DNA from: CAIYRG01 sp036273455
Lineage (GTDB): Bacteria; Pseudomonadota; Alphaproteobacteria; Micropepsales; Micropepsaceae
NCBI GenBank assembly: GCA_036273455.1
Contig: DASUHP010000046.1
Span: 1 to 19,545, forward strand
Direction: 5' to 3'
DNA length: 19,545 nucleotides
This document shows positions 13,857-19,545 of the stretch, in pieces. The position numbers and the translations under genes are program-made. How positions within the stretch are numbered: position 1 is the first letter of the stretch; the number at the start of each line of letters is the position of its first letter. The notes beneath the pieces were generated by a model. That model was not told where the DNA came from. It was given only the letters and a program-made list of their open reading frames with translations, and searched no databases.

Positions 13857-14225
13857 ATGGCATCGCAAACAGCATTTGTGCGGCAAGCTGCGCACCTGAA
13901 GGCACGTAGCCCGGCGGTGGTCGAATTGCCGCTGCCGGCATTGGGGCGCGCCGCCGACCCGGGGTGGCGTCAGGTGGCGCTGGACAGGATTTTGAGCCGG
14001 CGCGTGCGTCCCTTTGTCGGACCGGTGGAGGTGAGTTTGACCTTTCGCGACGGCCGGGCGCGGCGGGTGATCGGGGATCTGCCGAATGCCTGTCTCGAAG
14101 TACTGATCGCCTCACGGCTGATTGCCGCCGCGGATTCGGCGGTGTTGCGGCGGCTTCAGCTGGCCTGGGGGCCGGTCGGCGGCGTGCGGGTCGAGATCCG
14201 CCCATTCGAGGAGGGCAGGGCGTGA
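13857..14225 (+). CDS. RusA-like Holliday junction resolvase family protein
   Basis: A 122-residue protein whose C-terminal half follows the RusA pattern. GDLPNACLEVLIASRLI (73-89) aligns with the family's D-x-D-N-x-x-K...LDAL...I helix, AADSAVLRRLQL (91-102) with the conserved DDS-x-V, and GVRVEIRP (109-116) with the last strand. RusA proteins cut four-way DNA junctions and are mostly encoded by lambdoid prophages. Only part of the acidic site is retained: the first Asp of DxDN is Gly here, and one Asp remains in the second motif (Asp93). Activity is therefore uncertain. A GGGAGAGAAG ribosome-binding site precedes the ATG. Its stop overlaps the next gene as GTGA. Confidence 0.6.
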   Translation: MASQTAFVRQAAHLKARSPAVVELPLPALGRAADPGWRQVALDRILSRRVRPFVGPVEVSLTFRDGRARRVIGDLPNACLEVLIASRLIAAADSAVLRRLQLAWGPVGGVRVEIRPFEEGRA

Positions 14226-14701
14226 ACCCGGGGTCGAGGCACAATCGAAATGAGCAGAATGTTGGCTACGGTGGCGACGCGCCGGAGTTTCGCCAACGCG
14301 GGACAGCGGTGCAGAACATCCGGGTCGACCGGCTGGAGTGGCTGTTAGGGCACGGGCACATTGACGTGGCGCAGCACGGCGCCGGGCGGCGATTGCAGCG
14401 CGACCACGAGCTGGCGGCGATTGGCGGTTACGCCTTGCCGCCGGCCTGTGCGGCTTCCCCCCGGGGCGGCGGATTCAACGCGCGATCGTTTCCCACCGAC
14501 ATCAAATGCGATGCGATCCGGCGGATGAACGCGGCGCGGGCGCATGTGGGTGGACTCGGTTTTCGCATCCTGGAACTGGTCGTGCTGGAGAATGTCGCGA
14601 TGCATGACGCGGCGCGCCGGCTCGGGGAACCGGTATCGAAGCTCCCGCTGGCCCTGAAAGTCGCGCTGGATTCATTGGCCGGCTTCTACCGCCTGGCATA
14701 A
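14222..14701 (+). CDS. DUF6456-like protein, phage-associated
   Basis: The predicted product is 159 residues from a GTG that overlaps the previous stop codon (GTGA). The open frame continues further upstream but there it is antisense-like overlap with the RusA-like gene. RLEWLLGHGHIDVAQHGAGRRLQRDHELAAI (about 40-70) and the C-terminal LELVVLENVAMHDAARRLG...LALKVALDSLAGFY (about 118-157) match, from memory, the DUF6456 pattern (AGExLRxD ... LxxALDxLAxHYG), seen in alphaproteobacterial HTH and phage-like proteins. The last part resembles a helix-turn-helix. Function unknown; the context (repressor, resolvase) suggests a phage-derived unit. Confidence 0.55.
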   Translation: MNPGSRHNRNEQNVGYGGDAPEFRQRGTAVQNIRVDRLEWLLGHGHIDVAQHGAGRRLQRDHELAAIGGYALPPACAASPRGGGFNARSFPTDIKCDAIRRMNAARAHVGGLGFRILELVVLENVAMHDAARRLGEPVSKLPLALKVALDSLAGFYRLA

Positions 14702-14722
14702 TGGCCTTCGTCACGGCCGCAT

Positions 14723-14768
14723 CCCACGCGGGCGAATCGCCTCTGGCGATTCGTATTTCCCGCGTGGG
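14723..14768. terminator. long two-part hairpin after the phage-like genes
   Basis: CCCACGCGGG (14723-14732) pairs with CCCGCGTGGG (14759-14768), and inside it CGAATCGCC (14733-14741) pairs with GGCGATTCG (14745-14753) around a TCT loop, with a 5-base bulge TATTT. It begins 21 bases after the stop at 14701, where a terminator would be expected, but has no U-run. It may be a dispersed palindrome. Confidence 0.55.
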
Positions 14769-14937
14769 GCCCCGAAGCGGCGCTCAGGTTTCCAGGTCTC
14801 CCGGTTCAACGAATCGCATCTCCGTCCTCCCAATGCTCCGTGTAAGGAACCCGACGGCAGTTTTGTTCGGGCGCGTGCCGAATTGATGGGAACTTGGGGC
14901 GGTGATTGCCGTTATTGGGGCCGTTCGGGGATCGCCT
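14769..14937. other. gap before the lipoprotein gene
   Basis: I see no supported gene here. On the minus strand an 11-codon frame (14784-14819, MRFVEPGDLET) has GGAGG about 7 bases upstream and is followed by the hairpin at 14723-14768, but it is too short to call. Confidence 0.4.
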
Positions 14938-14947
14938 GGAGGGCGTC

Positions 14948-15349
14948 ATGGTGCGCAGGTTTTTGGCCGGTGCCTTTGTGATTCTGCTTGCGGGCTGCGG
15001 CACGTTGCGCCCGGCCACCGACACGGCTCCCCTGGCGCAGGCACCAATGCCGCCCGACCATTACATAGTGTTTTTCGCCCCACGCACGGCGCAGCTCGCG
15101 ATTGACGCACAGGAGATCGTGCGTGAGGCCGCAGCCGCAGCAAAACTGCGCAAGGCGTCGATGATTGAAATTGCGGTCCCACCCGCCGTCCCCGGCGGGG
15201 CCAGTGTGGTGGAGGAGCGTTACACCGCGATTCAGAACATCATTTCCGCGGCCGGCACCCCCGGGCTTTACAAGCGTGTCGTCCTGACCAGCGATGCAAT
15301 GACATTGCCGGGCGCCGTTGACCGCGCCGAAATCAGGCTGGTGCAATAG
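14948..15349 (+). CDS. OmpA-like lipoprotein, degenerate
   Basis: The predicted product is 133 residues with a lipoprotein signal: MVRRFLAGAFVILLAGC, where LAGC is the lipobox and Cys17 the lipidation site. The mature part follows the OmpA C-terminal fold: YIVFFAPRTAQLAIDAQEIVREAAAAAK (strand and first helix), IEIAVPPA, then VVEERYTAIQNIISAAG, where OmpA domains have LSxxRAxAVxxxLxxxG, and a closing EIRLVQ strand. The Asp and Arg that bind peptidoglycan (TD...G and the LSxxRA arginine) are absent or changed, so it may not hold peptidoglycan. The start at 14948 follows GGAGGG; GTG 14951 would suit spacing equally well. An in-frame ATG at 14906 would spoil the signal peptide. Confidence 0.7.
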   Translation: MVRRFLAGAFVILLAGCGTLRPATDTAPLAQAPMPPDHYIVFFAPRTAQLAIDAQEIVREAAAAAKLRKASMIEIAVPPAVPGGASVVEERYTAIQNIISAAGTPGLYKRVVLTSDAMTLPGAVDRAEIRLVQ

Positions 15350-15369
15350 GTACGCTGGCGCGCCGACAA

Positions 15370-15384
15370 TTAATTGATCGTTAA
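15370..15384 (+). promoter_or_regulatory. CtrA-type box TTAA-N7-TTAA
   Basis: TTAA (15370-15373), TTGATCG, TTAA (15381-15384) is an exact match to the core of the CtrA response-regulator site known from Caulobacter and relatives. It is the only such pair I found in the window. It lies about 65 bases upstream of the small helical protein gene starting at 15449 and 20 bases after the lipoprotein gene. Confidence 0.55.
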
Positions 15385-15448
15385 GTCGGGAACCGCACAT
15401 TTACGGTCGCGTTATTCCGCCAACCAAGGGCTAAAGGTCGGCCGCAAA

Positions 15449-15628
15449 ATGGATCAAAAACACGCCGAATGGCTGTTGCAGGCGGAATTCTGCCGTCAAA
15501 TGGCGGAACGATCCGCGGTTCCCGATCGAAAGGTTGTTTGGCTGAACCTTGCAAAGCAGTGGCTCCTCCTCGGTGAGAGCGGTGCTGTGCTGGCCGAGGC
15601 CACGAAATCGGCACGGTTCGGTTCCTGA
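15449..15628 (+). CDS. small helical protein, paralogue 3
   Basis: The predicted product is 59 residues: MDQKHAEWLLQAEFCRQMAE at the start, then VWLNLAKQWLLLGE. It shares with paralogues 1, 4 and 5 an aromatic-led first helix (WLLQAEFCRQMA), about 12 residues of linker, and a second helix L-x-x-L/I-A-x-x-W/aromatic. I take the ATG at 15449 because the upstream extension to 15374 lies over the CtrA-like box. It probably forms a helical hairpin; there is no enzymatic motif or membrane segment. Function unknown; the upstream TTAA-N7-TTAA suggests cell-cycle-linked transcription, which is inference. Confidence 0.6.
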   Translation: MDQKHAEWLLQAEFCRQMAERSAVPDRKVVWLNLAKQWLLLGESGAVLAEATKSARFGS

Positions 15629-15780
15629 AATTCGGCAGCCTTTCCGCTGTTTATCCGTACACGAAGTTCGCCGGCAATTTTGCCGCACAAGTTTCTCCGG
15701 TTCCACGCGGTTTCTGCTTGCGCGGAAATGGCCACCTATATTAAGCCGCAAGTACGGGGGGCCTTCGTGGGACAGACACG

Positions 15781-15948
15781 GTGGCCGGGGACGAAGAAAA
15801 GATCGCAGGCTTTCTTACGCGGGCAGAGGAACTGCGCGCTGTCGCCGCGCGCATGAACTCTGCGGAGGCCAAAGAGTTGCTGCTCAATATCGCGCAGGAT
15901 TATGTTCGCCTGGCCCGCGCGTTGGAGAAGAAGACGCAGAAAAGCTAA
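15781..15948 (+). CDS. small helical protein, paralogue 4 (GTG start)
   Basis: The predicted product is 55 residues from GTG 15781: VAGDEEKIAGFLTRAEELRA at the start, then LLLNIAQDYVRLARALEKK. FLTRAEELRAVA lines up with YFSRAREAEELA of paralogue 1, and NIAQDYVRLA with AIARSWERLA. The closest in-frame stop upstream is at 15742, and no ATG lies between, so GTG is the plausible start; a weak purine run, GTGGGA, precedes it. It ends 4 bases from the convergent paralogue 5. Function unknown. Confidence 0.55.
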   Translation: MAGDEEKIAGFLTRAEELRAVAARMNSAEAKELLLNIAQDYVRLARALEKKTQKS

Positions 15949-15952
15949 GGTT

Positions 15953-16150
15953 TTATTCGGCTGGTTGGGTTGGCTGCACGGGCTGCGCAGCCGGTTCGCT
16001 GCTTTCCTGCTGCGCGGTGGGGGGAATGAGCGCCCGCCAGTTCATCGCCAGCCTCAGCCACGATGTCTTCATATCCATGGTCCGGGCTTCGCGGAACATG
16101 CGGTCGCAATAGTCTGCGATAGTCCGGTAATATTCGAATTTGTCGCTCAT
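15953..16150 (-). CDS. small helical protein, paralogue 5
   Basis: The predicted product is 65 residues, MSDKFEYYRTIADYCDRMFR at the start. The helical pair YYRTIADYCDRMFREA...SWLRLAMNWRALI matches the family layout of the other small genes here, and is followed by a Pro/Gln/Ala-rich tail (PTAQQESSEPAAQP and beyond). It is convergent with paralogue 4. It lies on the same strand as sigF-nrsF and starts 75 bases after nrsF, so it could be the last gene of that transcript. No ribosome-binding site is evident. Function unknown. Confidence 0.6.
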   Translation of the reverse strand: MSDKFEYYRTIADYCDRMFREARTMDMKTSWLRLAMNWRALIPPTAQQESSEPAAQPVQPTQPAE

Positions 16151-16225
16151 TTAGCAGGGACAACGCCGCCAAATACGGACCGGTTCCCAAGTCTGAACAA
16201 CCTGTTAACCGGAATATTGCTGCCG

Positions 16226-16900
16226 TCAGCCGTTCGGCCGGGTGGCCCTGCAATGCCCAAGGGGAAAGCTGCGGCGGGCCGTAGCGATGACCGCGGTGCA
16301 GACAACCGCGACTGCGGCGGCATGAGCGGCGAGATCGGCCACGGTGACATCAAAGGGATGCCAGAATTGCAGTGCGGCGGCGGCAAGGGCGGCAACTCCG
16401 ATGCCGGCGCAGGCGGTGGTCCTGACCGGATCGAGCCAGGCGGCTGAGCGCTTGAGGGCGAGCCACAGACCCGCCGACAGCGGAATGCTGAAGCCGACAA
16501 TGAACATGAAGCAATCCGCCGACGGGCCGAGGGTCAGCCCATTGGTTCCCGTCACCAGCCAGCTGCGGTAACAGCCATAACCGCTGCTCAACAGCCAGAT
16601 CGCGAGGAACGGCAGCGGCAACACGGCCCATTCGCGCCGCCGGTCGGGAACCGCGAGCATGAAGGCTGCGGCGATGCCGGCGATGCCCGTCAATGTGGTC
16701 GCGGCGAGTTCTACGGCAAAGCGCGAATCGGTAAGACGCGCAAGCATCAGCGGCCAGGCCTGGGTTAACCATGCTGCGGCGGCAACGAGCAGGAGACAGG
16801 CCAGCACAAAAGCCGCAGCGCGGGAGAGCGGCGGCCGCGACGGTCTCACCGGCTGCAAGCGGCCGGACAGTGTTTCGATCAGATCCTGCGTGGTATTCAC
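16226..16900 (-). CDS. nrsF: NrsF-type anti-sigma factor (DUF1109), integral membrane
   Basis: The 224-residue protein has a short cytosolic N-terminus (MNTTQDLIETLSGRLQPV) followed by about six hydrophobic segments: 28-46, 66-84, 93-106, 132-148, 163-180 and 187-205. This is the DUF1109 arrangement. In Caulobacter, NrsF holds the ECF factor sigma-F inactive at the membrane and releases it in response to metal or oxidant stress. Cysteine pairs are candidate sensors here: Cys111 (GYGCYRS), Cys130 (ADCF) and Cys164 (TACAG). Its GTG start overlaps the sigma factor stop codon (GTGA), so production of the two is coupled, as expected for a sigma/anti-sigma pair. Confidence 0.85.
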   Translation of the reverse strand: MNTTQDLIETLSGRLQPVRPSRPPLSRAAAFVLACLLLVAAAAWLTQAWPLMLARLTDSRFAVELAATTLTGIAGIAAAFMLAVPDRRREWAVLPLPFLAIWLLSSGYGCYRSWLVTGTNGLTLGPSADCFMFIVGFSIPLSAGLWLALKRSAAWLDPVRTTACAGIGVAALAAAALQFWHPFDVTVADLAAHAAAVAVVCTAVIATARRSFPLGHCRATRPNG

Positions 16901-17460
16901 GGCTTCTCCAGCAGTTTACGCAAATTGCTCAGGGCGCGATGGGTCGATACCTTCAGCGCGGTGACCGACATACCGGTCAGGGCGGATGTTTCGGCGAGCG
17001 ATTTTTCTTCCAGTTTCAGCATGGTAACGGCCTTACGCTGTCCTTCCGGCAATTGGCTGACCGCCTCGCGTAAGAGCTTTGCCTCGGACTCCTGCTCCAT
17101 CGGGTTCGTTTCATCGCCGGCAAAGGTTTCGTGTTCGGGGGATAAAAATGTTTCCCGCGCAGATCGGCGAATCTTGACCCGCAGGCGGTCGGCGATACGG
17201 CGTTTGGCGACCGCCATGAGCCAGGGTTTGAACGGGCGCACCGGATCATAGGTGTGCCGGATCGCGTGCAGCGTCAGCAAAATGTCCTGCACCGCATCTT
17301 CCACCTCGTCGCGGGCCCGGAACCGTGCCGAGGCAATATTTCGCAGCCAGGGCAGGACGGCGTTGAGCAGGTCGCGATAGGCCGCCTGGTCGCCCTGTTG
17401 CGCGCGCGCCATCAGCGCGTCCCAATCATGCGTCTTGAGTGGTGGGCCGGCAAAATTCAT
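16897..17460 (-). CDS. sigF: ECF sigma factor, sigma-F type
   Basis: The predicted product is 187 residues. Region sigma2 (about 22-95) shows DEVEDAVQDILLTLHAIRHTYDP and FKPWLMAVAKRRIADRLR; region sigma4 (about 130-184) shows LPEGQRKAVTMLKLEEKSLAET...TALKVSTHRALSNLRKLL. There is no N-terminal sigma1 region. The start is ATG 17460; the frame is open further up to 17787 but crosses the divergent bufA gene. Coupling to an NrsF protein identifies it as the sigma-F type known from Caulobacter, which directs bufferin operons. I see no GTAACC/CGAA box reading toward it, so it is probably not strongly autoregulated from this spacer. Confidence 0.88.
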   Translation of the reverse strand: MNFAGPPLKTHDWDALMARAQQGDQAAYRDLLNAVLPWLRNIASARFRARDEVEDAVQDILLTLHAIRHTYDPVRPFKPWLMAVAKRRIADRLRVKIRRSARETFLSPEHETFAGDETNPMEQESEAKLLREAVSQLPEGQRKAVTMLKLEEKSLAETSALTGMSVTALKVSTHRALSNLRKLLEKP

Positions 17461-17518
17461 GGCCGCGAGATTACCGCGAAGCCGGACGCGATAGCGCGGA
17501 AATTCGGCATCTGCTCGC

Positions 17519-17544
17519 GTAACCTTTTGCGGCGCGCCCGCGAA
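17519..17544 (+). promoter_or_regulatory. sigma-F-type promoter of the bufferin operon
   Basis: GTAACC (17519-17524), 16 bases, then CGAA (17541-17544). As I recall it, this is the published Caulobacter sigma-F consensus, GTAACC-N16-CGAA, matched without mismatch. The expected start is near 17551, giving a leader of about 40 bases with AGAGGAGA (17577-17584) before the bufA ATG. The sigma factor and its anti-sigma are encoded divergently, right beside it. Confidence 0.8.
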
Positions 17545-17589
17545 CCTGATGTCATTCGGTCCCGACCGGGACAGTAAGAGGAGACGTCG

Positions 17590-17892
17590 ATGAACCGCAT
17601 GACTGCCGTTACCGCCCTGTCGTCCGCGATCGGGCTTGCCGTTGCGCTTTCGGCCCCGTTGCCGGCGGCATCCGCCGAAATGCCCCAGATCGTCAAAGAC
17701 AATATGGCGCGGATGGCGAAAGACCATCTCGAGAAATGTTACGGCATCAACGCCGTGTCCAGGAACGACTGTGCCGAAGGGGCGCATTCCTGCGCCGGTC
17801 AGGCGACCAAGGCGCGCGACACCAAGTCCTTTGTGCTTCTTCCTGGTGGCGCCTGCGCGAAGATCGCAGGCGGCAGGACGACGGCGAGCTGA
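17590..17892 (+). CDS. bufA: bufferin precursor peptide (BufA1 family, DUF2282)
   Basis: A 100-residue periplasmic peptide precursor. A Sec signal peptide (1-29, ending ASA) is followed by a core with four cysteines: Cys50 in EKCYG, Cys61 in NDC, Cys68 in GAHSCAGQATKA and Cys89 in GGAC. This is the DUF2282/BufA1 pattern. In Caulobacter, bufferins are RiPPs whose cysteines are oxidised by the MNIO enzyme BufB with BufC to thiooxazole heterocycles, and they sequester copper in the periplasm. The AGAGGAGA ribosome-binding site and a perfect sigma-F-type promoter precede it. The small product is followed within 10 bases by bufB. Confidence 0.93.
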   Translation: MNRMTAVTALSSAIGLAVALSAPLPAASAEMPQIVKDNMARMAKDHLEKCYGINAVSRNDCAEGAHSCAGQATKARDTKSFVLLPGGACAKIAGGRTTAS

Positions 17893-17902
17893 CGTTTTCA
17901 GC

Positions 17903-18796
17903 GTGCGGCCGGCCCCCCATACCCCACAGGCCGCGCGCCAAGGGCGCAGTCCAGTTCCCGTTGACGCGGGGATTGGGCTGCGCTTCCCCCATCAGCGCCT
18001 TGTCGCCGAACAGCGCCCGGCGACGGCGTGGTTTGAAGTGCATACCGAGAATTATTTCGGCGGCGGGACGCGGCTGAAGCATCTCGATCAGATCCGCCGG
18101 GATTACCCGCTGTCGCTGCACGGCACCGCATTGTCGCTGGGCAGCGCCGAAGGTCTCGACGAGGCGCATCTGAAGCGCATGGCCGAATGTGCCGCGCGGC
18201 TGGAACCGGGATTGATCTCCGAGCACCTGTCATTCAGCCGGGTCGATGGCACCTATTACGCCGATCTGCTGCCGCTGCCGCTGACCGAAGAGGCGCTCAC
18301 CGTGGTGTGCCGCAATGTGGACGCGGCGCAGGATGCGGTGAAGCGCCGTCTCCTGGTCGAAAATCCCTCGACCTATCTGCAATTCCGGCATTCGACGATC
18401 CCGGAGTGGCAGTTTTTGGCGGAAGTGGCCGCGCGCACAGGCTGCGGCATCCTGTGCGACGTCAACAATATTTATGTCAGCGCCTGCAATCACGGCTGGG
18501 ACGCGCTTTCTTATCTGGATGGATTGCCGCCCGAAACAATCGGGGAAATTCATCTGGCCGGACATGCGCAATGCACGGTCGGCGATGTGAAGCTGCTGAT
18601 CGACAACCACGGTTCGCGCGTAGCCGAACCGGTGTGGGACTTGTTCGATGCCGCGCTTCGCCGGTTTGGTCCGAAGCCGGTGCTGATCGAATGGGACACG
18701 GACATTCCCGAATTTGCCGTGCTGGAGGACGAAGCGGCGCGCGCGGCCCGCGCATTGCGCCGGATTCCGGAGGGCCAGCATGCCGACGCTGCTTGA
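17903..18796 (+). CDS. bufB: MNIO-family bufferin-modifying enzyme BufB (DUF692)
   Basis: The predicted product is 297 residues from GTG 17903. It is a multinuclear non-heme iron TIM-barrel oxidase that modifies cysteines of the precursor peptide. Family landmarks are GLRFPHQ (25-31), WFEVHTENYFGGG (43-55), LHGTALSLGSAEGL (72-85, His73), SEHLSFSRVDGTYYADLLPLPLTEEAL, LLVENPSTYL, CDVNNIYVSACNHGWD, GEIHLAGHA and VLIEWDTDIPEF. The frame is open further upstream, but that part overlaps bufA and lacks homology. The first 20 residues are Pro/Arg-rich and weakly conserved, so a slightly later start (for example a GTT-adjacent alternative) cannot be excluded. No ATG is available; translation is probably coupled to bufA, 10 bases upstream. 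It overlaps bufC by 17 bases. Confidence 0.9.
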   Translation: MRPAPHTPQAARQGRSPVPVDAGIGLRFPHQRLVAEQRPATAWFEVHTENYFGGGTRLKHLDQIRRDYPLSLHGTALSLGSAEGLDEAHLKRMAECAARLEPGLISEHLSFSRVDGTYYADLLPLPLTEEALTVVCRNVDAAQDAVKRRLLVENPSTYLQFRHSTIPEWQFLAEVAARTGCGILCDVNNIYVSACNHGWDALSYLDGLPPETIGEIHLAGHAQCTVGDVKLLIDNHGSRVAEPVWDLFDAALRRFGPKPVLIEWDTDIPEFAVLEDEAARAARALRRIPEGQHADAA

Positions 18797-19545
18797 GACC
18801 GAGCGTGCGATTGCCGCCGCTCTCCGCTCGGACCACTGCGGCGCGGCCGCGGAAATGATCGCGGCGGGTGGCGTGAGCGCCAATGAGGCGCTCGCCATTT
18901 ACCGCAACACCTTCGTCTCCGGCGCCGTGAAGGCGCTGAGGCTGTCATATCCGGCGGTGGAGCGGCTGACCGGCGCGGAATTTTTCGCATCTGCCGCGGC
19001 CGGTTTTGTTGCCGCGGCGCCGCCCTCGAGCGGCTGCCTCGATGATTATGGCGCGGAGTTTGCCGGGTATCTCGCGCAATTGGAGACGCTTCGCGATTTG
19101 CCCTGGATCGCCGATGTGGCACGGCTTGATTGGGCGGTGAATCTTGCGCTGCACGCGGATGATGCTGTGGCGCTCGATGCCGCCGGATTTGCCGGCGCTG
19201 CCGGAATTGCGCCGGAGCGCCTTGTCCTGGTGCCGCATGTTTCGCTCAGCCTGCTCCGGCTCGATTATCCCGCCGATGCGGTCTGGCGTGCGGTGCTTGC
19301 GGACGATGATTCGGCATTGGCTGCGCTGGATGTGCATGGCGGACTATTTTTCCTGCTGGTGTGGCGCAATGCGGATACAGTTCAGGTGAGCCGGGTCAGC
19401 CAAGCCGGATTTGCGTTCCTGTCGGCGCTGTGTGCCGGCAGGACTTTCGCCGAAAGTTTTGACGTTTGCCCGGCGCCGGATCTGCCGCAGCTGCTGGCGG
19501 AGAGTTTGGCGGCCGGCCGATTTGCCGGGTTTCAGGAGATATCAA
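18780..19545 (+). CDS. bufC: BufC-type partner protein (DUF2063), 3' end outside window
   Basis: 255 codons are present, with no stop before the window end. It starts MPTLLETERAIAAALRS. The N-terminal domain (1-90) has the DUF2063 pattern, ANEALAIYRNTFVSGAVKALRLSYPAVERLTGAEFFASAAAGF, followed by the C-terminal half with LPWIADVARLDWAVNLALHADD and YPADAVWRAV...GGLFFLLVWRNADTVQVSRVSQAGFAFLSAL. DUF2063 proteins accompany MNIO enzymes and deliver or recognise the precursor peptide. The family's usual length is about 250-270 residues, so little is missing. Its ATG lies within the end of bufB (17-base overlap), so the two are co-translated. A bufD (DoxX-like) gene often follows and would be outside the window. 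Confidence 0.88.
   Translation, partial: MPTLLETERAIAAALRSDHCGAAAEMIAAGGVSANEALAIYRNTFVSGAVKALRLSYPAVERLTGAEFFASAAAGFVAAAPPSSGCLDDYGAEFAGYLAQLETLRDLPWIADVARLDWAVNLALHADDAVALDAAGFAGAAGIAPERLVLVPHVSLSLLRLDYPADAVWRAVLADDDSALAALDVHGGLFFLLVWRNADTVQVSRVSQAGFAFLSALCAGRTFAESFDVCPAPDLPQLLAESLAAGRFAGFQEIS

Noticed and set aside
14789..14832. Possible tRNA-Ser 3' fragment (GGTTCAAC...TCCTCCCA), a candidate phage attachment site
   Set aside because: The T-arm cannot be folded with a proper 5-bp stem and 7-base loop, no 5' half is present, and no second copy flanks the phage-like genes.
15549..16112. 187-codon plus-strand frame across the small helical genes
   Set aside because: It runs in a different frame through two better-supported small genes and has a Cys/Arg/Ser-rich composition.

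Overview
The window looks like chromosomal DNA from a GC-rich alphaproteobacterium. Four things point there: the histidyl-tRNA synthetase is of the alphaproteobacterial type and is followed by hisZ-hisG, an NrsF-type anti-sigma factor is paired with an ECF sigma factor beside a bufferin operon, there is a CtrA-like TTAA-N7-TTAA box, and there are dispersed palindromes of a kind I associate with this class. I cannot name a genus. No rRNA, tRNA, CRISPR array, transposase or integrase was found.

Layout. (1) 1-2356: aromatic amino acid catabolism. phhA and the start of hmgA (minus strand, TGATG overlap) face away from hpd (plus strand). The divergent spacer holds two large related inverted repeats. 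Together the enzymes cover Phe to Tyr and 4-hydroxyphenylpyruvate to homogentisate to maleylacetoacetate; the transaminase is not here. (2) 2420-3221: a 54-residue membrane protein and a GIY-YIG domain protein with atypical codon use. (3) 3344-6645: mutM diverges from ubiE-ubiB (ubiquinone synthesis), followed by a convergent secreted protein and a glycerophosphodiester phosphodiesterase. (4) 7990-8392: one or two tiny membrane proteins. (5) 8592-12359: hisS-hisZ-hisG, with a palindromic repeat sitting in the hisS/hisZ junction and a heptamer tandem repeat forming the end of hisG. (6) 12371-16150: accessory-looking DNA. It has four or five tiny helical proteins that look like one family, an S24-type repressor divergent from a RusA-like nuclease and a DUF6456-like protein (phage-like trio), and an OmpA-like lipoprotein. 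(7) 16226-19545: sigF-nrsF, divergent from bufA-bufB-bufC, a bufferin RiPP operon. An exact GTAACC-N16-CGAA box lies in front of bufA.

The most noteworthy signals are the bufferin operon with its sigma-F-type promoter, the paired 76-base inverted repeats between phhA and hpd, the local cluster of small helical paralogues (one behind a CtrA-like box), and the repeat that seems to have displaced the original hisZ start codon.
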